Shown: positions 9,263 to 17,922, counted from the first letter of the stretch. The stretch is 32,865 nt of DNA from an uncultured Lentisphaeria bacterium (GCA_949287225.1 CASEFP010000252.1:1-32865); one strand, 5' to 3'. Numbers and translations are program-made. Notes: generated by a model from the sequence alone, not told the origin.

Positions 9263-10495
9263 ATGAAAAAAATTCTTCTCCGCGGAAGCTGGCAGACCAA
9301 AAACATCGGCGATATCGCTCATACACCGGGATTTCTGAGCCTGGCCGGTAAGTTTTTACCGGATTGCGAGATTTGGCTCTGGCCCTGTCAAATTGATCTC
9401 GGGGTCCGGGAAATGCTTTTGAAAAATTTCCCGCGTCTCCGCATTGCGGAAAGCGATACGGAGCTCAAAGAGGCTTTTGAAACCTGTGATTTCCTGATCA
9501 ATGGCTCCGGCCCGGGAATAGATTCCAATGGAATACAGCTCTGGAAGGATCGCACCCGCAAACCTTATGGTTGTTTTGGGATTTCCACAGATGGATTATG
9601 GAGTGAACATAAGAGGGAAATCTTATCCGAAGCATCTTTCATTTTCTGCCGCGATTCGCTCTCCGAATTTTTCCTGAAACAGCAGGAACTGGCCTGCCGT
9701 GTTATCGCCTTCGCTTCCGATGCAACTTTCGGTCTGCATCTGGAAGGAGATCATTCCGCAGCCACGTTCTTGCAGGAAAACGGCCTGGAAGATGGAAATT
9801 TCATCTGTGTAATTCCGCGTCTGCGCTATACCCCCTCCTCTTTTGACGAGAACGTTTTTTTCTTCAGTTCCCCGCAACGGGAAGCTGAATCCATGGGACA
9901 GGTCGAATCGGATATGGCAAAAATGCGTGAAGTGATTTGTCATATCATCGAGCACAATCATCTCAAAGTCCTGATCTGTCCGGAAATGACCTACCAGGTT
10001 CCGATGGGACGCCGCTATCTTTATGAACGTCTGCCGGAATCGGTGCGGAAGCATGTCGTGCTGAAACGGAAATACTGGATCACATCGGAAGCGGAAAGCG
10101 TTTACTCTCACGCAAAAGCGCTGATAAGCATGGAGATGCACTCTCCGATCATTTTCATCAACAAACATAAACCGGCCATTCTGCTGCGCCAGGCGGAAGA
10201 CACCTTCAAAGGGCAGATGTGGCGTGACATCGGTCTGCAGGACTGGATTCTGGAGCTGAACGCTACGGATGCGGATTTGATCATTCAGCGTATGGAGGCA
10301 ATCCTGCATGATTATTCCGCCGCGGTCAATCAGGCATCCGCCGCCAGTGAACGGGCCATGGAATCCGACCGCAAGGCAATGGAACAGATCCGGATGATTC
10401 TGGAAAATGATTCGTGGCAGAAAATTGCGGAAATCTCCGGTCAAATGGCCGGAAAGGATCCAAGAGCGGCAGAGGTCGATGATAAGAAAGTCTGA
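9263..10495 (+). CDS. Polysaccharide pyruvyl transferase family protein
   Basis: A ~410-residue protein of the polysaccharide pyruvyl transferase fold (PF04230 type; CsaB/WcaK relatives), which put a ketal-linked pyruvate on cell-surface sugars; the family also contains members of unknown role. Visible signs are the N-terminal 'SWQTKNIGDIAHTPGF' with the NIGD motif, 'CDFLINGSGPGID', 'FIFCRDSLSEFF' with the R-D-x-x-S element, and 'ALISMEMHSPI' near the C-terminus, the usual E/H-containing C-terminal motif. The start at 9263 is preferred over the ATG at 9245 because GAGG (9251-9254) stands 8 nt before it and the product then begins MKKILLRG; the upstream ATG would overlap the regulator's stop by 4 nt. 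It is cotranscribed with the regulator. Its presence in what otherwise looks like a catabolic cluster is unusual. Confidence 0.82.
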   Translation: MKKILLRGSWQTKNIGDIAHTPGFLSLAGKFLPDCEIWLWPCQIDLGVREMLLKNFPRLRIAESDTELKEAFETCDFLINGSGPGIDSNGIQLWKDRTRKPYGCFGISTDGLWSEHKREILSEASFIFCRDSLSEFFLKQQELACRVIAFASDATFGLHLEGDHSAATFLQENGLEDGNFICVIPRLRYTPSSFDENVFFFSSPQREAESMGQVESDMAKMREVICHIIEHNHLKVLICPEMTYQVPMGRRYLYERLPESVRKHVVLKRKYWITSEAESVYSHAKALISMEMHSPIIFINKHKPAILLRQAEDTFKGQMWRDIGLQDWILELNATDADLIIQRMEAILHDYSAAVNQASAASERAMESDRKAMEQIRMILENDSWQKIAEISGQMAGKDPRAAEVDDKKV

Positions 10496-11052
10496 AAAGG
10501 CCTGACGGTTCAACAGCAGCTCTCAGAATCAGTCACTGCCAAGTATGGAGAAGGGATCCCGGAACAGGTGAAAATAAATTCTTTAATTTCCGGAGCCGTC
10601 CATGCAGTGGGTTGCGCATATTCAAACATGTGATGGAAACCATTTATCGCCGTTCCATTAAGAAAAAGAAAGCAGTGCATCCTGATCTCATGAGTCGCAG
10701 AAAACAAAGATATAACACAGGAATGGAGTTTTGCAATGCTGCCGCGTTCGGAGAGTGATGCCAGGCTGCATGATGCAGCGGCAGATGATATCCATCAAAG
10801 ATTTCCGGAAGCATTTGTTTGTCCTGCCGGCAAATATTCATTCCCTCTGCTGCCCCATCCATGTTATGAAAGAGATGGATTTGCATGCGGTAGGGAAATC
10901 ACATTGCAAAATCACAACTTCAACAGACATAACGGCGGCAATCCAGGTGATACAGCGGCTCGGAAGAACGGCAACTGTTCTGTTTGCCGCGGTCTCACGC
11001 GGGAACAACCGGAAAATTGGTCCGCGAAGGGCGAACAGGAGGGAGATGAATC
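10496..11052. other. Stretch without a clear gene; possible gene remnant
   Basis: No frame in these 557 bases gives a recognisable protein. Candidates are a 41-codon + strand frame at 10633-10758 that is lysine/arginine rich and lacks a ribosome site, and + strand frames at 10736-11056 and 10731-11111 that overlap each other and the next gene. A small palindrome GCTGCA-tga-TGCAGC lies at 10765-10779. The mixture of partly coding-like frames could be the remains of a decayed gene, but I cannot name it. The last 20 bases hold the AGGAGGG ribosome site of the 907-residue protein. Confidence 0.4.
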
Positions 11053-13776
11053 ATGAATATTGCAGAAAAATGCGTTCCGCCGCCGCAGAAACAATGGAAA
11101 TTTGTAAATGAGTTGAAAAAACCGCAGAAAAGGTATTTCGCCTGGACCCGAACGGAAAAAAGAACCGGCGAAGCCGATCTCTCCGACGGAATCAGAATCA
11201 TCAATCATTTTGCAGATTCTGAAATTCTGCTGGAAACCGCGATATCGGATCTCCATGATTTCATTGGTGAAAGTCCGATCCGCGGTCATGCTTCTTTCCC
11301 CATCTATCTGCAACAGGGCGCTTCCGGCCGCTACGATTCATTCACCCTTAAAATTTCTGAAGACATGATCATCATCACGGCTGAGAATCCTGAAGGAATC
11401 CGCCGCGGAATCTTCTATTTGGAGGATTTACTCCTCAGTTCTGACGGACCGTTTCTGGCTTGCGGCGGAATTCAGCGGAAGGCATGGCTCAGGAACCGCA
11501 TATCGCGATGTTTCTTCGGGCCGATCAAGCGTCCGCCGATGAACCGCGATGAATTGATGGATGAGGAGGATTACTACCCTGACGCCTATCTCAACCATCT
11601 CGCCCATGAAGGCATCAACGGACTTTGGGTGACCGTGGAACTGCAGGATCTCTGCCGGACAGAATTTACCCCGGACGCGGCACCTGATGCAGAAAGACGG
11701 ATTGCCAAACTGCGCCGGACAGCGGATCAATGTCTGCGGTACGGCATCAGAATCTTTCTGTTCATGATTGAACCGAAAGCCTGGAATGCCGATGATCCGA
11801 TTCTGAAAAAATATCCGGAACTGGGCGGAGCCTCCTGCGCCAACGGACAGATTGCATTTTGCCCGTCTTCGGAAACAGCAGAAAAATATCTTTATCAGTC
11901 TACACAATATATTTTCAGCAGAGTGCCGCAGCTGGGAGGGATCATCAATATTTCCCTTGGAGAAAGAAACACCACCTGTCTGAGCAGTATGTCCTGGGAT
12001 GTGAAAAACAAACTTTCGGAACATACGATGCAATGTCCCCGCTGCCGTCATGTTCCTGTCCGCGAGGTGATATACAAGTCTGTTGCAGCCATGACGCGCG
12101 GAATGCGCGACGCGTCCCCGGATGCCGAATTCATCAGCTGGTATTACATGTCTGCACCGGATATGATGCTTGATGATTTTTTCTCCCTGACAAAACTGCC
12201 CGGAGGAGCAACATTGCTGATCAATTTTGAATCGGGAGGCGAATGTGTTCAATGCGGACGGAAATTGACCGGCGGAGACTACTGGCTCTCTTACGCCGGA
12301 CCTTCAAAACGTTTTGAGCGCATGATGAACGGGATCTCCGAAGGGATCGGGCGGGGAGCAAAACTGCAGGTGGCCTGTTCCCATGAACTGGCTACGGTCC
12401 CTTATATTCCAGTTCCGGGACTGCTTTACCGGAAATATCGTGAAATGCGCAGACTGAAAGTTTCAACTGTAATGCAGGGCTGGTATTTCGGCAACTATCC
12501 CGGACTGATGAACAAAGCTGCGGGAATGCTTGCCTTTGAGGATTTTTCCACGGATGAAAATGATTTTCTGAAACGGCTGGCAGCTCCGGAATGGGGACGG
12601 CACGCATCGGATCTGGCTGCGATTTGGCGCCTGAATGCAGAGGCATATCAGAACTACCCCTTTTCAAACAGTGTCCAATATTACGGTCCGTTCCATGACG
12701 GAATTGTCTGGCCCCTCTATCCTTACCGGCGTTATCTGCCGTTGAATCCGACGTGGCGCATTGATTTCCCGGCAAGCGGCGATACAATTGGAGAATGCCT
12801 GTATGATCTTCCGCTGAAGGATGCGGAAATCCTCAGCGGAAGAATGAGTGCCCTGTGGCATCGTGCTGCCGTCATGGCTGAAGAATTGAAAAACGAATAT
12901 GCCGATGCACCTGAACGGCTTGCCGATCTTGATCTTATGGAAGCACTGGATCTTCTCTTTGCATCCGCGCATAATATCTTCCGTTTTTATCTGCTGAGAT
13001 CCGAAGACAAAGGCTTTACGCAGGAAATGCATGATATTATGAAACAGGAGATACAGCATTCCAGCCGCATGAGGGAGTTGTGTCTCAAGGATTCCCGCCT
13101 GGGATTTCATTCGGAAGCGGAGAACTATAAATTCTTCCCTGAAAAACTGGATGCCAGGATTGCTTTCCTGAAAAAAATGCTGGAGCAGCCCCTGCCCGAA
13201 CTGATTGCAAAGGTACACGCTGTTTCCACCCGATGGTATCAGGCAAACCAGTATTCATGGCGACTGGAAGATACCCGGGAAGCACTGAAAATTCATGCGG
13301 TCTTTTCCAATCGCTATCGAATTGATCAGTTTTTTGCCGCTGTTCAGGGGCGACCGGAAACGCCGCCGATTGTGCTCGGCATCACGAAAGACAATGCTCC
13401 TGTTCTATTGCCTGACGGCTCAGCAATGAAATCCGGCCTTAGCGGAGACGGCTGGAAAATGGAATTCAGCATCCCGTGGAGGAAAATAGATTTCTGCAAC
13501 AGCACTTTCCGGCTTGCAGTGGTGCGTCTTTTCGTTCGTCAGAACGTCTGCGAATATGCGCCGTATCCAGATGAGCCGGATGGAGCGGTGTTCCGTTTCA
13601 GAATCGGATATCACCTGCCGCAATACATGATCACATTCAAAAGAGAGAAAAAAGAGAAGCCGATGAGATGCCATATTGCCCCCATTGGAAAAAGTGCTGA
13701 ATTAGGAGAGTCATTGGAAAGGAGAGATCATGGGCACAAAAAGACAACGGACAGGCAGAGGAAAGCTCGCGATTGA
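11053..13776 (+). CDS. Large glycoside-hydrolase-like protein (GH20-type N-domain, C-terminal CBM9-like)
   Basis: A 907-residue protein without a signal peptide. Residues ~80-130 resemble the small alpha/beta domain found before the barrel in GH20 and alpha-glucuronidase-type enzymes; 'ENPEGIRRGIFYLEDLL' at 111-127 is the characteristic helix. A TIM-barrel-like part follows from ~145 ('NHLAHEGINGLWV' at 181-193, 'RIFLFMIEPKAW', 'GGIINISLGER'). Two C-x-x-C pairs, at 328-331 (QCPRCR) and 398-401 (CVQCGR), recall the cysteine pairs of DUF4838-type proteins and could bind zinc or form a small knuckle. Residues ~770-870 ('WKMEFSIPWRKIDF', 'RLAVVRLFV') look like a CBM9-like domain. The catalytic residues could not be identified with certainty. 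The ribosome site is AGGAGGG about 9 nt before the ATG. The C-terminal ~25 residues are basic and overlap another possible start at 13730. Confidence 0.72.
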   Translation: MNIAEKCVPPPQKQWKFVNELKKPQKRYFAWTRTEKRTGEADLSDGIRIINHFADSEILLETAISDLHDFIGESPIRGHASFPIYLQQGASGRYDSFTLKISEDMIIITAENPEGIRRGIFYLEDLLLSSDGPFLACGGIQRKAWLRNRISRCFFGPIKRPPMNRDELMDEEDYYPDAYLNHLAHEGINGLWVTVELQDLCRTEFTPDAAPDAERRIAKLRRTADQCLRYGIRIFLFMIEPKAWNADDPILKKYPELGGASCANGQIAFCPSSETAEKYLYQSTQYIFSRVPQLGGIINISLGERNTTCLSSMSWDVKNKLSEHTMQCPRCRHVPVREVIYKSVAAMTRGMRDASPDAEFISWYYMSAPDMMLDDFFSLTKLPGGATLLINFESGGECVQCGRKLTGGDYWLSYAGPSKRFERMMNGISEGIGRGAKLQVACSHELATVPYIPVPGLLYRKYREMRRLKVSTVMQGWYFGNYPGLMNKAAGMLAFEDFSTDENDFLKRLAAPEWGRHASDLAAIWRLNAEAYQNYPFSNSVQYYGPFHDGIVWPLYPYRRYLPLNPTWRIDFPASGDTIGECLYDLPLKDAEILSGRMSALWHRAAVMAEELKNEYADAPERLADLDLMEALDLLFASAHNIFRFYLLRSEDKGFTQEMHDIMKQEIQHSSRMRELCLKDSRLGFHSEAENYKFFPEKLDARIAFLKKMLEQPLPELIAKVHAVSTRWYQANQYSWRLEDTREALKIHAVFSNRYRIDQFFAAVQGRPETPPIVLGITKDNAPVLLPDGSAMKSGLSGDGWKMEFSIPWRKIDFCNSTFRLAVVRLFVRQNVCEYAPYPDEPDGAVFRFRIGYHLPQYMITFKREKKEKPMRCHIAPIGKSAELGESLERRDHGHKKTTDRQRKARD

Positions 13777-13997
13777 GCGTGAGGCTCTGAAGGGAATGGC
13801 GGGATCAACGGCTTACGCATGGAGCAAACATGAGAAATTGCCGGTTAACCGGAAGCTGATCTTCCGGTTCAGGAAGAAAAAATCATCTGCCTGTCCTGAA
13901 GAACCGTCTTTAAAAAGCGCCTCGAAAAGGAAAGATGCAGAACCCCGGAACACTTATCCCCAATCGGTATGGGATGCCGATATGACGAAGCAGTTTT

Positions 13998-14699
13998 TTA
14001 TTCATGCTCCGGCCCCCGGTATTGAAAAACCGCACGGAGATTTTCCGGAGAAAGCATCTGCGCCGGAGTTCCCCGGGCAAAAATTGTTCCCCCCTTCAGC
14101 AGCAGTGCCTCATCCAGATAGTGCGGCGCGATGAAGAGATCGTGCGAGATCATGACGATACATTTTCCCTTGCGCGCAAAGCGGCGGAGAAGGCGGTAAA
14201 ATTCATGCTGAAAGCCGATATCGAGCGAACTGGCCGGTTCGTCCAGAAGCAGGATCGGCGTGTCCTGGGCAACGGCCCGGGCGAGCATTGTGCGCTGCCG
14301 TTCCCCTCCGCTCAGGTGCGAGTATGGTTTCTCCGCGAGCGGGGCAAGCTGAAGTTCGTTCAAAACCTCCTGAATGTCAGACAGCGCTTTTCTTCGCCTC
14401 ATCCAGGGATAACGGCCGAGTGCGACAACTTCGCGGACGGTCAGCGGAATGCGTCCGGGGATCTCCTGTTCGACCATTGCCAGACGGCAGGCCCGTTCCA
14501 AAGGATCGTTCCAGCGCGGCGAAATACTGCCGGAATCGGGGACGATTTCGCCGGTAATCAGCTTGAACAGAGTGCTTTTACCGCATCCATTCGGGCCGAA
14601 TATCCCGTAAAAAGCTCCGGCATTGAAGCGGGTCGTAATCTCTTTCAGAACAGGATTTCCCGGCGAATAGGAGAAGGAGACGTTTTTCAGTTCAATCAT
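13998..14699 (-). CDS. ABC transporter ATP-binding protein, FecE/BtuD type
   Basis: A 233-residue ATPase of the iron-chelate/cobalamin/metal-chelate family. Walker A is GPNGCGKST at 35-43, the signature is LSGGERQR, Walker B is ILLLDEPASSLD and the switch histidine is in MISHDL. It powers import through the FecCD permease encoded just upstream, whose stop overlaps its start by 8 nt. It is the last gene of the operon that runs from the prepilin-like protein at 17892. No convincing terminator hairpin was found after its stop. With NikR upstream and a NikR-like operator at the promoter, nickel or a nickel chelate is the favoured substrate; cobalamin or an iron chelate cannot be ruled out from this subunit alone. 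Confidence 0.92.
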   Translation of the reverse strand: MIELKNVSFSYSPGNPVLKEITTRFNAGAFYGIFGPNGCGKSTLFKLITGEIVPDSGSISPRWNDPLERACRLAMVEQEIPGRIPLTVREVVALGRYPWMRRRKALSDIQEVLNELQLAPLAEKPYSHLSGGERQRTMLARAVAQDTPILLLDEPASSLDIGFQHEFYRLLRRFARKGKCIVMISHDLFIAPHYLDEALLLKGGTIFARGTPAQMLSPENLRAVFQYRGPEHE

Positions 14700-15648
14700 G
14701 ACGCGCCCTCCTGCGCAGCAGAAGATAAAAGAAAAACGGCCCTCCCGCGAGTGAGGTCAGAATTCCGACGGGAATCTCGTGCGGCACTGCGACCGTCCGC
14801 GCGGCAAGATCGGCGAGAAGCAGGAGGAATCCGCCGGCAAGAATGCTTCCCGGCAGAAGCCTGCGGAACGTGCCGCCGCAGAGCATCCGGACCATATGCG
14901 GAACCGCCAGCCCCACGAATCCGATCACCCCGCAGCAGCTGACCACACTTGCGCTCAGCGCGGCCACGGTCAGCATCAGCAGCGGTTTGAGGTGCTTCAT
15001 CCGTACTCCCGCCAGCTCCGCCGAACGGTCTCCGAGAAGCAGCATGTCCAGCTCCGGCGCGAGACGGAACAGAATACAGCACCCCCCCAGCCCCACTGCG
15101 GCAAGCAGGATCACATCGCTCCAGGTGATTCGCCAGAATCCTCCCAGGAGCCAGAAGACCAGCGAGGAGAGCCGCTCATCGGCAAGATAAAGCGCACCGG
15201 AAGTCAACGCCGATGTGAAGGCGTTGACCGCGATTCCGGCAAGAATCAGAGTCGCTCCGTCCCAGTTCCGCCGTCCGCCGATCAGAAAAAGGATTCCGAG
15301 GACGAGAGCGGCGGACACCATCGCCGGAACAATCAGACCGATTCCCGGTAGAAATAATCCTGCCGCCGCACCCAGCGCCGCGGCATTGACCACCCCCAGC
15401 ACATGCGGAGAGGCAAGGTCGTTGCGGAAAAGATTCTGAGTCGCGCATCCAGCCGCACCCAGCATTCCGCCCGCCAGAACGGCGGCAAGCAGCCGCGGCA
15501 GCCGGAGTTCCAGCAGAATCGTCCGGGCGGAATCGGATACTTCGCTGCCGGAAACAAGACGCAGAAGATCCGCCCACGAAGCGCGTCCCGCTCCGATTCC
15601 CCAGGAAAGAAAAAAAAGCGCGACAAGTGCCGGGATCAGAAGTTTCAT
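14692..15648 (-). CDS. FecCD-family ABC transporter permease
   Basis: A ~318-residue integral membrane protein of the FecCD/BtuC family with about ten hydrophobic segments. Family phrases are present: 'ILLELRLPRLLAAVLAGGMLG' near the N-terminus, 'CATQNLFRNDLASPHVLGV', 'WLLGGFWRITW' and 'GVIGFVGLAVPHMVRML'. Only one permease gene is present, so it would work as a homodimer, as BtuC does. I set the start at the ATG at 15648, one base after the radical SAM gene's stop; a TTG 15 bases upstream is in frame but less likely. It passes the substrate delivered by the FecB-type lipoprotein across the inner membrane. It overlaps the ATPase gene by 8 nt, which indicates translational coupling. Confidence 0.92.
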   Translation of the reverse strand: MKLLIPALVALFFLSWGIGAGRASWADLLRLVSGSEVSDSARTILLELRLPRLLAAVLAGGMLGAAGCATQNLFRNDLASPHVLGVVNAAALGAAAGLFLPGIGLIVPAMVSAALVLGILFLIGGRRNWDGATLILAGIAVNAFTSALTSGALYLADERLSSLVFWLLGGFWRITWSDVILLAAVGLGGCCILFRLAPELDMLLLGDRSAELAGVRMKHLKPLLMLTVAALSASVVSCCGVIGFVGLAVPHMVRMLCGGTFRRLLPGSILAGGFLLLLADLAARTVAVPHEIPVGILTSLAGGPFFFYLLLRRRARHD

Positions 15649-15649
15649 C

Positions 15650-16393
15650 TTATTTTCCCGCAATGATTTTCACTTGGAACCGGTCGTCCCGCGCGGAGAG
15701 ATTGAGTGCCTCTTCCGAAGTCAGATGGGAGCTTTTTACATGAGTGAGATAACTTTCCGCCAGCTTCCGGGCCTCCTCCATTTCTGCGTCGGTCGGCCGT
15801 TTCCAATGCAGTCCGGGAATCGGGATATAGCCGTCGATATGAAAAGGAATATTCCGGTCAAGCCCGGCAAGAAATCTTACGACACCTTCCATTTCGTCCA
15901 GCCCGACCAGTCCCGGGATGAACACCAGATTGGCCGCCATCTTCATCCCGGAGTCGAACGCGGCGCGGAAGTTGTCGTAGATCAGCGGCTTCGGTTTTCC
16001 GGTAATGGCAAGATGAAGCTCTTCGCTCCACGCCTTGAGCCCGACGTTGGCTCCGTCCAGGCCGGGAAGCGGCAGACGGCTGCCGTTGGTGTGACCGAGT
16101 CTGGTTTCCGCGCCGAGCTCATGCTTTGCAAAGGAGATCATCTCCTCAAGCTCCTTCGCCACAGTCGGTTCGCCCCCCATGAAATAGACTTTCCCGGGAG
16201 AAACACTGCGCAGAGCCTCCTTCATCTCGTCGACGGCAAGAAAGCATTCCGGCTTCGGTTCGGCAAATCCGGGACGGCCGTTTTCCCCGCTCCGCAGCTT
16301 GTAACTGCAAAAGGGACACCGGAAGGTGCAGCCCCAGTTGTGAAGGGTTGCAAAATCATACTTTTCATTCCATGTAATCCGGTAAAATGCCAT
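15650..16393 (-). CDS. Radical SAM protein, COG1180/PflA-like, in the metal-uptake operon
   Basis: A 247-residue radical SAM enzyme. The cluster-binding motif C-x3-C-x2-C is at C22, C26 and C29 in 'NWGCTFRCPFCSYK', and the SAM-binding GGEP motif is at 73-76. The C-terminal part, 'VFIPGL', 'NIPFHIDGYIPIPG' and 'RPTDAEMEEARKLAE', closely follows the pattern of COG1180 proteins (pyruvate formate-lyase activase and AmmeMemoRadiSam-type enzymes). It lies between the binding protein (4-nt gap, ribosome site GAGGTGAC) and the permease (1-nt gap), so it is firmly part of the operon. The substrate is unknown: a glycyl-radical partner is not seen nearby, and modification of a metal chelator, or pairing with the MEMO-AMMECR1 fusion 11 kb away, are speculative options. 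AmrS proteins are normally longer, so this is at best a short relative. Confidence 0.85.
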   Translation of the reverse strand: MAFYRITWNEKYDFATLHNWGCTFRCPFCSYKLRSGENGRPGFAEPKPECFLAVDEMKEALRSVSPGKVYFMGGEPTVAKELEEMISFAKHELGAETRLGHTNGSRLPLPGLDGANVGLKAWSEELHLAITGKPKPLIYDNFRAAFDSGMKMAANLVFIPGLVGLDEMEGVVRFLAGLDRNIPFHIDGYIPIPGLHWKRPTDAEMEEARKLAESYLTHVKSSHLTSEEALNLSARDDRFQVKIIAGK

Positions 16394-16397
16394 TTTG

Positions 16398-17189
16398 TCA
16401 CCTCATATATTGTTTCATAAATTCGATTGCCTCCAGTGGCGCGACTCCCTCAACGGTCAGACGGCGGGGAACCGCGTGGATTCGTCCGCCGCGGACAGCG
16501 GGCGTGCCGGAGTAGGCGTTTCGTGCGGCAATTTCCGCACCGCTCCCGAATCCTTCAATGTAAAAGATCACTTCGGGAGCTGCCTCGATCACCGCTTCCG
16601 CCGAAATCAGACCTGTTTTCGGCACGATGCTTTTTCCCCCTGCCGCCCGGACAAGATCGCCGAGATACGATGCGTCTCCCGCGATTTTTCCGGGGCTGTA
16701 CAATTCAAAACAGACCCGGCGCGCCGGAACTTCCGCCGGAACGGAAATCTGTTCGAGCCGACGACGGAATGCTTCGGCGAGTTCCTGTGCCCGTTCCGTC
16801 TTTCCCGTCACTTCGCCGAGACGCAGAATCAGCGCCGGATATTCCGCGAGGCGCAATGCGGGGATAACCGTCACCGGAAGCCCCGCGTTCCGGAAAGGTT
16901 CCGCCGCTTTTTCCTGATAATACCAGACGACTGCACTGTCGATTCCGAGCTCGGCAATCTTCTCGCGCGAAATGACGGACCCCTTGCCGATCACGGCCGG
17001 AGGCGGCGAAGCGACCGCAATCCGTCCGTATTCATCAATGGCGCACGGCGGAACTCCGAGTTCCGTCAGGAGATGCGTCGCCGCCGTCGAGAGCGAAAGA
17101 ATCCGCTGCGGCGTCTCTGCTTTCCGTTCCGGTGCGCAGCCCGCAAGAAAACAGAGTGTCAGAAAAAGAAAAATCCGTTTAAAAACCAT
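16398..17189 (-). CDS. FecB/BtuF-type substrate-binding lipoprotein
   Basis: A 263-residue binding protein with a lipoprotein signal peptide: hydrophobic residues 5-14 followed by the lipobox LAGC with Cys18. The mature part has the helical-backbone metal-receptor layout of FecB/BtuF: 'PQRILSLSTAATHLLTELG', 'SREKIAELGIDSAVVWY', 'YLGDLVRAAGGKSIV' and 'ISAEAVIEAAPEVIFYI'. It would capture the ligand in the periplasm for the FecCD permease. The gene start overlaps the end of the prepilin-like gene by 11 nt, so translation of the two is probably coupled. The ligand is unknown; the NikR context argues for nickel or a nickel chelate, while the family also binds cobalamin, heme and siderophores. Confidence 0.88.
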   Translation of the reverse strand: MVFKRIFLFLTLCFLAGCAPERKAETPQRILSLSTAATHLLTELGVPPCAIDEYGRIAVASPPPAVIGKGSVISREKIAELGIDSAVVWYYQEKAAEPFRNAGLPVTVIPALRLAEYPALILRLGEVTGKTERAQELAEAFRRRLEQISVPAEVPARRVCFELYSPGKIAGDASYLGDLVRAAGGKSIVPKTGLISAEAVIEAAPEVIFYIEGFGSGAEIAARNAYSGTPAVRGGRIHAVPRRLTVEGVAPLEAIEFMKQYMR

Positions 17190-17892
17190 AGCCGATGCTC
17201 CTGTAATCCCAGTAACGGTCCGGTGTTGCGTCGAATTTCAGGGATGCGGCGTGCCCGTCGGCAAAGGCGGCATTGAATTCCCGCGCCCGCCCGCCATGGC
17301 GGAATGCCAGATATTTGCAGTAACCGCCGTCCACATAGGATTCTCCGTTCAACGTTCCGAAGAATGGCGCGGCAACCGTGGTCCCGATATAGTAACTCCC
17401 CGCATCCGCAAACGTGATGAACTCGGAAGGATTCCGGATCAGGGATGCACCGATCCCATTCCAGAGAACAGGTGTTGCGCTCTCCCGGTCCGAAGGATAA
17501 CACTGGTTGATGCCGTAACTGAGTTTGTTGAGATCGCTGGTGCCGTAAACGACTTTTTTATCTTCCGGCCTCCGGTCGGATGGACAGACGAACACATTGC
17601 CTGAACTTCGTTCACTTTTTTCCGCGAGATAAGGTTCCAGACAGTCGATCCAGCGGACGCCGGATTTGCTGACCGGCGGCGTCATGTTCCACTCGGAAGT
17701 ATAGCTGAAATATGCCATCCCGATCTGCTTCAGATTGCCCGTGCAGCTGATGGTGTGCGCCCGGTTCCGCGCCGCATTCAATGCGGGCAGGAGCAATCCG
17801 GACAAAATGCCGATGACCGAAATCACCGCAAGAAGTTCCACGAGAGAAAAATATTTTTTTTTCTGCTCATTTTGGAAACAATGAACTTTCAT
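17179..17892 (-). CDS. Prepilin-like DUF1559-type protein heading the NikR-linked operon
   Basis: A 237-residue prepilin-like protein: a short basic leader (residues 1-13), then 'YFSLVELLAVISVIGILSG' as the processing and membrane motif with the glutamate at +5 after cleavage. The globular part carries 'GNLKQIGMAYFSY', 'CPSDRRPEDK', 'FITFADAGSYY' and 'FRHGGRAREFNAAFADGHA', the H-x(n)-DGHA signature of the DUF1559 family abundant in Lentisphaerota and Planctomycetota. Such proteins are thought to be exported and cleaved by a prepilin peptidase; their roles are mostly unknown. It is the first gene after the promoter/operator at 17923-17977 and overlaps the binding-protein gene by 11 nt, so it belongs to the metal-uptake operon. 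The ribosome site is GAGG before the ATG. Unlike the copy at 769-1626 it is intact. Confidence 0.88.
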   Translation of the reverse strand: MKVHCFQNEQKKKYFSLVELLAVISVIGILSGLLLPALNAARNRAHTISCTGNLKQIGMAYFSYTSEWNMTPPVSKSGVRWIDCLEPYLAEKSERSSGNVFVCPSDRRPEDKKVVYGTSDLNKLSYGINQCYPSDRESATPVLWNGIGASLIRNPSEFITFADAGSYYIGTTVAAPFFGTLNGESYVDGGYCKYLAFRHGGRAREFNAAFADGHAASLKFDATPDRYWDYRSIGYGF

Positions 17893-17922
17893 TTTTCCTC
17901 TTTCAATTTCCCCTGATTCAGA

